Source: Dryocosmus kuriphilus (lineage: Eukaryota; Arthropoda; Insecta; Hymenoptera; Cynipidae). From it: a stretch of DNA of 64,000 nt. Of the stretch, positions 40,931-52,031 are shown one piece after another. The stretch is from positions 85,327,583 to 85,391,582 of the forward strand of contig CM076193.1 of assembly GCA_038277395.1 (NCBI GenBank), read 5' to 3'. The translations under genes and the position numbers were made by a program. The notes beneath the pieces were generated by a model, which made no database searches, had not been told where the DNA came from, and was given only the letters and a program-made list of their open reading frames with translations. Within the stretch, counting starts at the first letter, position 1; each line of letters starts with the position of its first letter.

Positions 40931-41755
40931 AGTTTTTGTTTTTAAAAAAAAGAGATTTTTTGAATTTCTAATGGTCGATTTTACCAATTATGTTTAAAGA
41001 CTTAATAAAGGGTTAACTTCTTAAGCGGCCAATCATGCACGGTTAAACTGAGTTAATTTTACATCAACTTTTTAAACAGAGTTGGTGAAATCGGCCCTAA
41101 GCATTTTAAAATTATTTTTGATCACACCCTGTAAAATTGAATACGGTTTCTGTGATAAGTTTAATTATATTCGAGAGCGTAACCTATGGTACTTTGCTGT
41201 GTCGTAGACCATACTTAAAACTGATGTAGAGTCATACGGTACATGCACGTCTGCGCAGTAGAGACGTATTACACTTAGAGCTGCGCATAAGATATCTAAA
41301 GAAACCTAAAGCTACGCAGTAGACTTTTCTGGTCCTCAGGGCTGTGCCATGAGGTTCGTGATACAAAATTAATTGCAGGTAGCAGAAATGAGTACTAGAC
41401 CCTCTGTCGAAGAGAGACGAGATTCAGTAAAAGAAAACTGATGAATACGTCTATACAATGCTATTTATACCTCATAAACACCACAAAACACACTTTTAAA
41501 ACTTTTTTTTATAAATATTTATCGTCTAGTATTCGTAAAAGATTCATAAGTCCTCCTCTAGCTGCCAGTTGCAAACGTGAATATTGTATTTTGCATAGAT
41601 GAAGGAAGATTTATAATACGACCTTATGACAATCACAATAATGCCTCCAAACGCGGCCATGATAAAGGGTACTTTTAAGTTCAGCTGTGGGCTGAAGCTG
41701 ACTCATTAATAAAAATTAAAAGAGGGGGAGCTAAATTACATAAAAAGTAAACTTG
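40931..41755. other. Hip14 intron 4 sequence, no gene seen
   Basis: AT-rich. A stretch near 41230-41340 has repeated CTGCGCAGTAGA / CTACGCAGTAGAC blocks that may be a decayed repeat. No coding signal recognised. Confidence 0.4.
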
Positions 41756-42975
41756 TACGACTGTAGTGGTAAGTGGTGGGATTGGATTTCGCAGAACTCT
41801 CGTTGCAGCTCTGAGCGCACTTATGCTTATGTTTGCAGTGTAATAATAAAAAAAGTACTGGACTTAAAAAATCTCTGATTTTTGCAAATGAAAGAGCAAC
41901 TAAAAAACTATCGATTGCTTTGTGGAAGATTACAAATTCATTTTCTAATGGGCTCTGTTTCATACCACCATGGAGGGCGAGTTCAAGGTGCGTTTTTTTA
42001 CGTGGTGATCCCCAGTAGGCCTAGTTTACTTGTCAATGAAACATGCATTTTTTATCATACAAATTTATCAAATAAAATGTGCGGTTTTTTATTAAATAAT
42101 TTGTAACTATTCACTCAAAAACAGGTTATTTTGCGTGGTAATTCCCAATATACATATACATAGAGTCCGCTTGTAAATTAAACATGTAAAATTAATCTGA
42201 CATGCATTTAGTGTGGATAAAAATAGAGAAGTGCGTGAGTGAAATTTGCGAAAAGTTCTTCAACTGAGCCGTGCATACTTCTCCAAATGGTTTCTACTAA
42301 ATAGTCATCAGTCCTAGAAACAGCCATTTTAGCAATCCGCCTTCGCATATCACGCTTTATTTTTTACCACTGTGGTTCAATCCCTTGCGTGTGGATATTG
42401 CGATCTGAAGGATTTATAAAAATTTTCGAATGGTTGACTGTCGAATGTATGTAATTTAAGTGATTTACACCACAATACCCTTTCCAACAATTCATTATTG
42501 TATATGTACCAGGCAACACATTTTTTTGGATAATAGCGTGCAACTTATTGGCTTTCCAATTTTTAACTATTTTAAACAAGCCTTTTTTCGATTCTCTATC
42601 AACACCTCCCACCATCCACCTAGTTTTTCTTTTTCTCCCTCGATTATATTTACGTTTGCCAAACCGGCTTTCGTTAATTTCAACAATTGTTCCAGTTAGC
42701 CCAATTTTTTCACCAGTTTCCCGTAACAATACTCTGAGAAATTTCCTGCTACTTGATATTTTTAACCTCACCGTGGTTTTGGAAAGCTCCGTCTCCCGAA
42801 CAATTACGTTCAATGAATAACGTCGCATCCAACAAACTATTACTTGTATGTCTTATTTTATAAATTTCTATATTCCAAAACAAAAAACGCATGTTTCATT
42901 GACAAGTTGACTAGGTTCAGAGCCGCAACGAGAGTCCTGCGAAAACCAATCCCACCACTTACCACTACAGTCGTA
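41756..42975 (-). mobile_element. Merlin-type DNA transposon, 1220 bp, interrupted left arm
   Basis: TACGACTGTAGTGGTAAGTG opens the left end and its reverse complement closes the right; the match runs 59 bp with few differences. On the right the arm continues without a break to 42885. The corresponding left sequence (TTGTCAATGAAACATGC) reappears only at 42031, after a 206-bp unmatched segment (41815-42020). The interior encodes an IS1595/ISXO2-type transposase on minus, the hallmark of Merlin. No clear 8-9-bp target duplication was seen. Confidence 0.75.
42364..42828 (-). pseudogene. Merlin (IS1595/ISXO2-like) transposase, catalytic residues altered
   Basis: The 154-residue frame has the family blocks in order: VEINESRFGKRKYNRGR, RWMVGGVDRESKK, VLPGTYTIMNCWKGY, IHSTVNHSKIFINP and HTQGIEPQW. 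In the family the first two catalytic positions are Asp (EIDES and a D-C-W block); here both read Asn (EINES, MNCW), while the final Glu (GIE) is kept. The N-terminal zinc-ribbon/HTH region is reduced. The protein would probably not catalyse strand transfer. It may be a relic, or a DNA-binding derivative if expressed. Confidence 0.75.
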
Positions 42976-43917
42976 TGCGCCTTGTCTATGAGCTCCGCTA
43001 GTTGAAGTTACCACGTATTACAGTAGCCTCTAGGTCTGCGCACAGCTTTGCTTCGACCAAAATCGATCCCGAGTTAATGATACGCTCGGCCTAAGATAAT
43101 AAAAAAAGTCGGCTGAGCGCCTAGGTATGATTTGAGAACCTCAGATGGCTTTAAGCCAAACGGAGTAATTGAAAGTCAAAAGAGAAAATTCATTTGTAAG
43201 AAAAAGGATGCACTGGGATGACGCGTGTTTTTCTAATTCTTGAATGTTTAGGGGTTATGTGAAACGGGTAAATACTGGGGTGGTCCAGTTCAGAGGATGG
43301 AGACGGAGATGTCCGTAGATGCTCCTCTGGTCGGCGAAACTAAGTATATATGTGCTTGAAGCTCATTATACGGACAGAGCTTGGAGCGAAGAGGCTAGGC
43401 AGATGTGGGTTATCCGAAGCCCGGGGTGGGGGGTATGATCTTCTGGCGACTATATGCGTATGCCTTCTTTTATGGACTTTGACTTGCGATGGCATACTAT
43501 TCTAGGATGAAGTGCTGGGAGACGGCGGGGAATGGCTAAGAAAGTCGTCCACGCACAACGTAGAGGTGGAAAGGAGCTCACGCGAATTTCTTCGCACTGG
43601 CCACAGAAAAATTTACGGGCGTGGGTGGAACAATGAAATTTTTCTCATGCGCTTTGAGTTACAAGGAGGATTTAAAAATTTTGAAGATAATGCGCGATTC
43701 AGAATTACAATTCTTTCGACATGTGAGGTTAGAATGTCGAGGTGACGAAAGAAAGAATTATGGATGTTCGCTAAATATGATTTATAGTTACACATATAAT
43801 TTATAACTGTAAATGAATGAACACGTAGGTATATTTTTCGATCATAGATTTTGTAATTTCAAAACTCCTTAAAATTACTGCACATTACATATTGTCATTT
43901 TAATAATAATAATAATA
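42976..43917. other. Hip14 intron 4 sequence, no gene seen
   Basis: Mixed composition with a GC-richer part (43250-43520) that shows no recognised protein motif in the frames inspected. It ends in an (AAT)n tract at 43903-43918 directly before the R2-like fragment. Confidence 0.4.
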
Positions 43918-44661
43918 ATGATAGATCTGCGACTTGTGCACCAACATGAATTCACTAGAATTGCGTCGTTTCTGTACAATGCCGCAGACAGAGTAGCAGA
44001 GGAGCTCGGTCTCCGATTTGATTCCAGTAATAACACATGTGAATTAGCATCGCTGTCGCCTTCGGTGCTCAAAAGCCGTGTGAAAGAAGCAGAACACTCG
44101 TTTCTACTGAAGGAACATGTCGACAAGCCACTTCATTGTCAGTTCTACGAAATAATACGTAGAGAATAATTATCGAGGGGCTTCTCTAACATGTTTCTCA
44201 AGCCTGCTGGACTGAGATCGGAGGCCAAGGGATTCCTTTTTGCATGTCAGGACGGCGTTATGGACACACTGTTTTACTGAGATCGTGTGATGAATATACC
44301 TGTCGGCGATACTAACTGCCGAGCATGCAAACAAGGGCCAGAAACTCTCGGACATATCCTGAGTGGATGCTCAAAATATGCGCGTTACGGGTACATTGAG
44401 AGGCACAATACAGCTCTAAAAGTGCTGTATTACCATTTTCGATACTTCTATGGTGTCGATGGTACACCCGTTTTGCCATATACCCAAGGGGATCTGGAGT
44501 CCGTCGTAGAAAATAACCAGTGTAAGATCTATTGGAACTTTTTTTTCTCCACTACCCACCGTATCAGTTCGACGAAACCCGATATTGTCCCCCATGACCT
44601 GAAGACGAAGGTCATTCATGTTATAGAGTTTTCGGCGCCAGCTGATGGTAACATTACTTAA
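43918..44661 (+). pseudogene. R2-like LINE 3' region: CCHC finger and restriction-like endonuclease
   Basis: The fragment starts at an (AAT)n tract with LVHQHEFTRIASFLYNAADR. A TAA at about 44167 and a TGA near 44280 break the frame. The second part has the zinc finger CRACKQGPETLGHILSGC and the restriction-like endonuclease core KPDIVPHD..TKVIHVIEFSAPAD, where the PD and E residues of the PD-(D/E)xK site are visible. Such C-terminal endonucleases define R2/R4/NeSL-type LINEs. The copy is 5'-truncated and dead. It is related in type, but not identical, to the fragment at 1-739. Confidence 0.8.
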
Positions 44662-44970
44662 CATTGCTTACCTTCTAGACAGAAGGAGCAGAAGTGGATG
44701 ACGTATATGTTTCAGTTGCTTTAGGATTGATTTATCTACTAGAGAAACCATGGTCGAAGCTTTCGAAGCCTACAACTTCTCTTTCATGATAGATTTTTAT
44801 TAATTTCAGCAAATAGATACAATATAATCGTCTAAAGAGCTATAAAAGTGAACGTAAAAGGCCAAGGTTTAGATTATAGCTACTTTGCAACCTAACCTAA
44901 CCTAATGCAAATACAATTGCATTACAAATTTTCATTTATCACATTTATTTGATGTAAGACACTTTTTCAG
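44662..44970. other. End of Hip14 intron 4, with short telomere-like tract
   Basis: CCTAACCTAACCTAA lies at about 44890-44904, i.e. three units of the insect (TTAGG)n telomere motif. It is too short to be more than a chance or interstitial remnant. The splice acceptor ACTTTTTCAG ends the region. Confidence 0.5.
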
Positions 44971-45171
44971 AGAATAAGGTGGTACTGCATGGTGAGCACT
45001 CCTTTCATCCTTTTCTATGTGATCGGGATGATTTTTCAGAGCAGCCTAGATTATCTCTTAAAGCTAGTTGCCTTTGTTGCGATCTATTTATCAATTTATT
45101 CTGCCAACCATTTCGTCTTTGACGAAAGACTATTCGATGTTCTGCCCATGTCCATCTATTTAGCAACCAAG
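44971..45171 (+). CDS. Hip14: Hip14 coding exon 5 (transmembrane segments 1-2)
   Basis: Acceptor ACTTTTTCAG, donor ACCAAG/GTAATT, 67 codons in phase 0. It encodes IRWYCMVSTPFILFYVIGMI, a second hydrophobic span (LVAFVAIYLSIYSANHF) and LPMSIYLATK. These are the first membrane spans after the ankyrin domain in ZDHHC17. Confidence 0.92.
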
Positions 45172-45264
45172 GTAATTTATTTTCCATTTCTTTTAATGTT
45201 ATCCTTGATTTCTTTGATATTTAAAATCTATTTGTTAACATAACTCAATTTTTTGAAATTGCAG

Positions 45265-45426
45265 ACATGGATTTACATTACTTGGGTTTTCTGGCTGGGT
45301 ATGCACGCTGCCTGGTATTTATGGCTGATGTTGGTTGGTGGTTCCGTACCTCTTTGGATTTGTTTTATACAGTCCTGGCGGGGTGACCCTGGAATAATCA
45401 CCGCCACGCATGAAGATAAATTAAAC
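45265..45426 (+). CDS. Hip14: Hip14 coding exon 6 (transmembrane segments 3-4)
   Basis: Acceptor GAAATTGCAG, donor AAC/GTAAGG. It encodes TWIYITWVFWLGMHAAWYLW, a hydrophobic hairpin, and the cytosolic entry SWRGDPGIITATHEDKLN that leads to the cysteine-rich catalytic domain. The intron before it is 93 bp. Confidence 0.92.
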
Positions 45427-45737
45427 GTAAGGAAAAAAAAATAAAATAAAAACAAAGTATAAGTGTTAAAAGCAAAGATGAATTTGAAAAAGCATTATTA
45501 ACATATAGATTGTTTTTGAAAAGATTATTTTAGAAAAGAATAAATTTACAACTTACAAAAATGTAAAAAATTTGTTTGACTTGGCCTGGCTTCTGAATTT
45601 CGATCTATTTTTAGTTTAAGGTCTCTTCAATTTCGTCTTTACCGGAGAGTCTGAAAGTTTGTAGCGTTTTATCGTTATTATTTAGTCTCTCGACTGAAAC
45701 AAGCGAAGAGGTAAAAGTTTTTAAAATTTATTTACAG

Positions 45738-45894
45738 ACTATAATAGAGTTAGCTGAATCGGGAGGATTTGAGCCTCAATGGTTTTGCAGTACCTGCTTA
45801 GTGAGAAGACCTGTTCGCTCTAAACACTGTTCAACGTGTGACATTTGCGTCGCGAGATACGATCACCATTGTCCCTGGGTCAATAATTGTATCG
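45738..45894 (+). CDS. Hip14: Hip14 coding exon 7 (DHHC cysteine-rich catalytic domain)
   Basis: Acceptor TTTACAG, donor ATCG/GTAAGA. It contains the DHHC-CRD: FCSTCLVRRPVRSKHCSTCD and RYDHHCPWVNNCIG. The DHHC Cys is the acyl-enzyme nucleophile, and the Cys/His set needed to bind two zinc ions is complete. This supports an active S-palmitoyltransferase. Confidence 0.95.
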
Positions 45895-46412
45895 GTAAGA
45901 ATCAGTTTGTAAAAACCTTTTTAACAGACGACTCCGTTGCAAAGTGCTTCAGTTATTTTTCAGTCTGGTATACTGCTCCAAGTTACTTTAAGCAATATTT
46001 TCAGGAGAGTCAATTAAATTTTTAGATGTTTAAAATATTCAGATATACGATAAAAGTCGCGAAAACGGTATTAATGGAAAGCTTTAGTTTTTACCTCAAG
46101 TCTGCTATCAAAATTTTGTCAATAAACGTGATTTATTTAATGATGACTGGGTAAAGTAGTGATAGAGGGATTTTCTCATACGAAACCAAAGTGTAAAGTT
46201 ATGTTATGGAATAAGATCTAACCACGTGAACGTATGTCAACATGAATGGAGTTTATGAATGTCAAACTGATCCTATATGAAATCACCAAGTTAGAGAGTA
46301 AAATCCTTTTGTCAACATTCTTTAATGCACAATTGCACCAAAGCTATTATAAACCTAGATTGGGCTCCAGCACTATATGCAAGTACCAAACCGTTTGTTC
46401 GCGGCCGTTTAA

Positions 46413-46483
46413 GCCGTCTAAGGCACGGTCGGTCTACGCAGTTTTACTGATGAGTCCAGTAGGCCGAGCCGGAACGAGACGCC
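46413..46483 (+). ncRNA. Degenerate type I hammerhead ribozyme motif
   Basis: All parts of a hammerhead are in order. Stem III strand GCCGU (46413-46417) with cleavage triplet GTC (46416-46418) pairs with ACGCC (46479-46483), one mismatch. Stem I is TAAGGC (46419-46424) with GTTTTA (46441-46446), six pairs including G-U. The core box CTGATGA is at 46447-46453. Stem II is GTCC with GGAAC (one bulge). The second core box reads GAG (46476-46478) instead of GAA. The A-to-G change in the core should cripple cleavage. Hammerheads of this form occur in many retroelements. It lies in the intron before Hip14 exon 8. Confidence 0.5.
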
Positions 46484-46819
46484 AGGTTCCTGCGTTACTT
46501 TCCAATTTTCGCCAACAGTGACATCTGGTGGCCTATAGGAGTGAGAGTAAGGGAGCTTCAATATCTCTTTGCATTTGCTCCTGTGCAAATTTTATATTAC
46601 CCGAGAAGAATGCGTCGTATGTAAGTTGATAATATGTTTGGCAGCAGTCTCGTCGACAATATTCGCGAGTGTTATTTTATTTTATTTTCTTATTTTTGGA
46701 AGCTGCCATTGGGCATTTACTCACTGCAGCTAAATCTTGAAATAAAACAAGCTCGATGTGACTTTCTAATTGTTTCGTTTTAGTGGAAGTCTTAGATTGA
46801 TATAATTTATTATTAACAG

Positions 46820-47064
46820 GTGCCCACAATCACAAATACTTTTTGGGGTTTCTGACGTCTTTGCTGGGCCTGTGCATAGTGATTTTGTCCGCGAGTATTC
46901 AGTATTGGCAGTTCGAATGCTGGACGAATTTAACGCATGGCCATACGGCGGATAATTACTTGGTGGCAGCGGCGACATGTGATGCTTGGGTCATGTGGGT
47001 TATGGCCAACACTACTCTTCACTCGTTTTGGGTCGGAACACTCTTGGCTTGTCAATGTTATCAG
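46820..47064 (+). CDS. Hip14: Hip14 coding exon 8 (post-DHHC transmembrane segments)
   Basis: Acceptor ATTAACAG, donor TATCAG/GTGTGT. It joins exon 7 in phase to give GAHNHKYFLGF, a membrane span (LGLCIVILSASIQYW), a luminal loop with conserved Cys residues and a final span VGTLLACQCYQ. The next exon should encode the TTNERMN-type C-terminal motif; no such exon was recognised up to 64000. Confidence 0.92.
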
Positions 47065-48084
47065 GTGTGTAATAAGTTATTCTTTCATTTACTAATTCCT
47101 TCATCAATAATGGTGTGTAGATTTCGTTAAAATCAGTGGTTCGGAAATCTTGGCGATGTTGCAGTTGATTTACGTCAATAGGATCACCATTTTTTTTCTG
47201 TCCTTTAATCTTATCGATTAAAGATGGATGAGCATACCAAATTTTGATCGTAGCATGGTAGATCGACTGCAACACCAACAATGAAGAAAAGGAAGAAGAA
47301 ATTATGATACTCTGAGGGAATAGAAATTATGAACAATATTAAAGCCTAATAGTATTTTTATGATCAGGGTGCGACATCCGCTTATCTTTCAATATCCATA
47401 GAAAAAAAAAACTATAAGGTGTGATCTTCATATTTTGCATGAGATCAAATTTCAGGAAAATAATCGAAATTTCTGAAGTCAGTGTTCAAGAGATTGGTGT
47501 AATTTATTCTATTCTCCATGAATTTAGGGTCTAATGTGAAAAATTTGAAAATGTCTATGAACCACTCTGATCTGTTAGTATATGGGTTCCGTAAAGACGA
47601 TCCACGGTCGATGTCATAACTAGTGTGGTGGACAACGCAGAAAAAGTGAAGCGACGAAACTGGAAGAAAAATTGATTTTGTGTGCTTATCTTGCTTGATT
47701 TTTGAAACGCCTTTAACTCTGTAGAGTCGGAGTTCCTTATGAGAGCTCTGTAAAAAAAAAAAGGAAACTACGGCGTATGTATTTCCCGATGAAGATCGAC
47801 AGCTATAATTAACCAGGAGTGCTCAGCATAACAGTGCACATGACATGATGTTGTTACCAACATTCGCTCCTACTTTTTTATGGTATCTGATGCATTTGTC
47901 GGCAAGTTCTGATTCGATTCTTTGAAACATTAAGGTATTTTTAAATAAAATTTTTAAGTGTTTTTGAAAAGTGCAGTACGCAAAAAGTTTGATCCTTTAA
48001 TGTTAAGCTGTCATTCAGTAGAATATATAATCCATGCAGAAAGCTGCTAGTGCAGTTACAGCGTTAGGACGGCTGACTCCAAAC
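47065..48084. other. Hip14 downstream intron, no gene seen
   Basis: Only short frames without motifs. A-rich runs near 47400 and 47750. No acceptor followed by Hip14-like codons was found. Confidence 0.4.
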
Positions 48085-48197
48085 GTACTTCGCTTGCGCT
48101 GGCGCTCGTAAGAGAAACACGACGTGACAAGTCTTTACCGTGGCAACAGTAAGTCGTGTCGTGTTCCTGTTACGCGTAGCTGGCGCAAGCGTAGTAC
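48085..48197. mobile_element. Hairpin MITE, ~113 bp
   Basis: GTACTTCGCTTGCGC at the left pairs with GCGCAAGCGTAGTAC at the right (one mismatch), and inner blocks around AACACGAC also pair. The sequence is GC-rich in an AT-rich intron. No target duplication was fixed. Confidence 0.65.
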
Positions 48198-48226
48198 TTC
48201 CACATGCCTCAATTAGGATTAGTGGT

Positions 48227-48453
48227 GTTCACTAGTGCACCGTCAGTTGACTATGTACACCAGATAGCATTGATTCGTTCCTTTTCAGCTAACTTCACGC
48301 GGTACTGTCTCGCTCCCTCCAACCAATTTCACTGATGTTGGTTAGAGGGAGAGATAGGTGCCGCGTAAAGTTAGATCAAAGGAAACGAACCAATGCTCTC
48401 GGGTGTACGTAACACATACAGCTGCATTCTATGTGTCAGTTGCACTAGTGAAC
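48227..48453. mobile_element. MITE with GTTCACTAGTGCA ends, 227 bp
   Basis: It starts GTTCACTAGTGCAC and ends TGCACTAGTGAAC. The interior also folds: TTCGTTCCTTTTCAGCTAACTT near 48275 pairs with the inverse near 48375, and TCGCTCCCTC pairs with GAGGGAGAG (blocks shown are each under 20 paired bases). A partial relative of its interior lies at about 48530-48630. Confidence 0.75.
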
Positions 48454-50302
48454 ATGCAATATATTAGCGCCGCAAAGTGAAGCGTTTTGGAATTTTTGGT
48501 TATATAATAATAGTATACGTATACCCGAGAACATTTATTCGTTCCCTTTTAGGTACTGTATCTATCCCTCTAACGAACGTCAGTGAAGTTGTTTAGTGGG
48601 AGAGAAACAGTTGTTTCCTTTTCGGCTAAATTATGTTATAAATTAAATTTTATTGGATGAGGAGAAAATTTTCTCAAGTGTCTTTGGCCTTATTGGCCAT
48701 ACCAGGAGAAGATTCCAGACAGAAGTAATTGACACGTAAATCCCCAGAAGTTCGCAGAAAAGTGTCTTGAGTTTACTTTGACTTGCATGATGAACTATCT
48801 TGTAATACGCTCGCATCCGCGTAGTTGGCATTCACTCTCAGACGGTGCAGACATTATACCGTATTACTCAACCTTGTTTCCATGCGAATTATTAGCACAA
48901 TCGAATATCCCCCTCTCACAGTAATACCAAGTGTTCGCAAAAATTGAACAAAGCAATCTGATGAAGATCCGGGCAGTTAGCCAATGGAGATCCAGAAAGT
49001 CCGTCGCGACTGACTGCCTTATTTTAAAGTAGTGTATATCTTCGGCTATTTAGAGAGGATGATGGGGTCGAGGTTCTCTTGAACCAAAGCCACAAACATC
49101 AGATAAATTCGTTTTTCCATTACGAATCCAACCATTAAAAAAAATAATTTTTAATCAAAAATGCAAATGTCATGTTTCTTCATCAGGGCGGGCATGGCAG
49201 TGCTAGTTTTAGTGCAGTTAAATTTGCCGCAAAAAGACCATTTGCTAGAAAAAATTAGCAGCAGAGAGAACTTTATCTTAAAATGTTTGGATGGACGTCG
49301 TTTTGAAGCCCAGAAAAGTTCGAGGTTGAATTCTAAATCAGTTTTTTGTTATTAGCAAAAAACGTGAAATCGCAACATCTTCTTAACACGGTTGCTTAGA
49401 TTCTTACTTTGATTAAGAGATAGGTAAAAAGTTTATAGGACTTTGTGTTTAGAGCATAAAATAAGATTTAAAATGAGCCTTTAGCAAATATCCTACGACA
49501 AATAGTTTACGAGATATGAATTTGTTAATTAACATTGTGCGTTCTTCAGGGAAGAGAAAGCAATGATGAATTTTCATTATTGCAAAAAAAATCGCGATCG
49601 GGTTTTTGGTATTGGATTCTCAAATTGGATAGTTCAAAGTATTAAAAAACATTGTTTTTTTGGATTTCAGAATCCAAAAATGACAAAAGAGGTGTAGAGG
49701 AATTTTTTTGAAACATATTTTTAAAAAATCTGTTAAGTTCAATTTTGCTGAAACATCTAACAGATTACACATTTTCAGGGAAAAGTATGTTTAAGGTGTC
49801 AACAACATTTTTCACATTGTCTATAACAAATTGTTATAAACAATAATTTGTTTCCATATACGTACAGCTGCCAGAAAAATCTGAAAAAATGTGTATAACC
49901 ATTGGGGAAGGTGGATATTAATTATTATTTTTCCACACTCTTACGTGCAATATATTCGTTGTAAAAAAATATTATTTAAACAAATTTTATAAACAATTTC
50001 ACTGAACTACACCGAATTGTAATAGACTTTTTTTCATTATGGAAATATTTTTTAGCTCCTCATTATTTAAAATGATGTATGTTTCTTTAGCTATTAAACA
50101 TTTTTATTAACAAAAGAGAAAACAGATTTAGTTAATGACATTGTTGATAAAACGTCTGTAAACAGTGTTAAGCAATCACAGTAAATAATTTTTTTTTAAA
50201 TGTGATATAATGTTTTGATCTTAGAAGTTGACAATAATTTTGGTTTATTCGTGTATTAAATTTGTATTGATAACACAGCCACGCAAAAAAAAAATTTTCA
50301 TG
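48454..50302. other. Intronic/intergenic AT-rich sequence
   Basis: Contains a partial copy of the preceding MITE interior (48530-48630: ATTCGTTCCCTTTTAG..CTATCCCTCTAACG..GGGAGAGA). Otherwise there are A/T runs and no recognisable coding. Confidence 0.4.
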
Positions 50303-50520
50303 TGCGACAGACTACGGTACTCTACCCTTGCATATTTTGATCCGCTGAACACGAATCCGGAAGCGAAATCGTTCTGTCACGTCAATTTTTTGAGAAATTT
50401 GACGTTTTTGGACTGTGAAACAATGTAGGGCGCAATCCTGAAATTTTAGAGACTCCTAATAGGGCTCAAATTAAAGTTTGAACCTTTGCCTTTAAGATAC
50501 TTTTATCTAAAAAAAATGTT
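50303..50520. repeat. Partial, diverged copy of the 30948-31570 foldback family
   Basis: GTAGGGCGCAATCCTGAA, CTAATAGGGCTCAAATTAAA and GTTTGAACCTTT, followed by a GATACTTNTATCTAAA block, match the left arm of the foldback element at about 31095-31190. The right arm is absent. This shows a dispersed family. Confidence 0.7.
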
Positions 50521-50784
50521 TCCGTGCTTCGCGCTCGATCCGTTATTTACCTCGCGCTATGCGATCGGTGTTTGTACATCCCCTAGGCATTTGTACGTAT
50601 GGACCTTTTAAAACTAAAGATGGAACTATTAACCAGTAAGATTTGGTAATTTTGAATTTTTTGTTAAAGCTCTTTTGGCTTTGACAAATACATTCTCATC
50701 ACGTTTCTCGCGCTTCGTACTCGAATAAAGTGTGTCTAAAATGTGTAATTTCTTTTGCGGCTTGAGTGAAAATAAAATTTTTTA

Positions 50785-51420
50785 TTTTTAGTAACATTTT
50801 TCACAATTCAAACAAAAACTATGAGTCTTATGAAAAAATGGTCTGAAGCAAATATATGTAGACCTTTTTGAGATGAATAATTTTTCTCCTGGACAAATAT
50901 CGCACTTCGCATAGTTTCAACGGAAAGTTGAATTCATGATTTTTAATAACATTTTTCACGATTAAAACAAAAACTATATGTTTTATAAAAAAAGTATAAA
51001 GAAAATTTGTAGATCTTTTTGAAATAAACAACTCCGCCTCTTAACATTTTTTTCGTATCTTGCATAGTTCGGTGGGAAAATTTAATTCTTGATTTTTAAT
51101 AATAAGATTGTTGACCATTAAAAGAAAAAATGTGGGTTGTATCAAAAAATGGTATAGAGAAAATTTTTAGATATTTTTGAGATAAACAACTTTGCTTCTT
51201 AACCTTTTTTTTTCGTATAGTTTTTCTGAAAAATGAATTTTTAACTTTTTAATAATATTTTTCATGATTAAAACAACTATTATACGTTTCATCAAAAAAC
51301 TATGCGTTGGATCAAAAGATGATTTTAAGCAAATTGATTAGATCTTTCGAAGATGAATCATTTTGCTTCTTAATAGTTTCTCGTATCTATGTAGCATAGT
51401 TTTGCTAAAAAGTGTATTTC
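50785..51420. repeat. Minisatellite, ~150-154-bp unit, about four diverged copies
   Basis: TTTTTAATAACATTTTTCAC-like starts recur at about 50785, 50938, 51092 and 51242, each followed by AAACAAAAACTAT, TAGATCTTTTTGA and a TTCTTAA..TTTTTCGTAT block. Copies are diverged, so the array is old. Confidence 0.75.
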
Positions 51421-51905
51421 TTTATATTTAACACCAGCTACAAATATGCGCGCGCCAAAGTGTGCGATTATTTCTATTTTCAGTTTTACAAATTTTTGAA
51501 ATTATTAAATTAATGTATAAAATTAAAATACAGATACAAATTTTTTATTTTTAAGTAATAACAGAAAATAAAATTAATGGAAGTATTTGATAAAATAAAG
51601 ATAATTTTTTTATTAAACATATAACTTTTTTATGTAAGATTTTACAATTAGATTTTGTTATATTGAGTTATATAGACCATATTTTTAGTTTGAGTCTTGT
51701 TGGTTCATTGTCTCACCAGTATATGCGTATTCGTTCTATCTTTGCATTCAGAAATATATTTTTTTTCATTCGTGGGTAACAAACGTTACTTTTCAACGTC
51801 TGCTTAGCAAGCGCAAAATGACAAATTCCCTACGAAAACATTACTGCAGTGCGTCGAAACGTCATTTCATAGATGTCTCTGATTATTTTTTCACGCAAAA
51901 AAGTA

Positions 51906-52031
51906 TATTTATTCACGCCAATCGACGCTGCCGCCATCTCTTGGTATGTCAAGAAAACAATAGAGACATATTTATTTACGCCAATCGACGCTGCCGCTAT
52001 CTGTTGGTATGTCAAAAAAACAATAGAGACT
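51906..52031. repeat. 63-bp direct tandem duplication
   Basis: Two copies of a unit containing CCAATCGACGCTGCCGC and TTGGTATGTCAA, starting at 51906 and 51969, differ at a few positions. Confidence 0.9.

Larger units (their letters stand above)
19304..47064 (+). other. Hip14: Hip14 (ZDHHC17-type) gene span, eight coding exons seen, 3' end missing
   Basis: Eight exons joined by canonical GT-AG introns give 532 codons of an ankyrin-repeat DHHC palmitoyltransferase. Exon phases are compatible throughout: 19304-19445, 24782-24981, 25225-25434, 30474-30753, 44971-45171, 45265-45426, 45738-45894 and 46820-47064. The enzyme transfers palmitate to cysteines of cargo such as synaptic vesicle proteins and acts as a multi-pass membrane protein of the Golgi and presynapse. 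The C-terminal exon(s) after the last membrane segment were not found in the remaining 17 kb, which are transposon-filled. Introns of 5.3, 5.0 and 14.2 kb consist mostly of mobile elements. Nothing coding was seen broken, so the gene may well be functional. Confidence 0.9.

Noticed and set aside
44887..44904. CCTAACCTAACCTAA as a telomeric array
   Set aside because: Only three units; no flanking telomere-type structure, so at most a small interstitial remnant.
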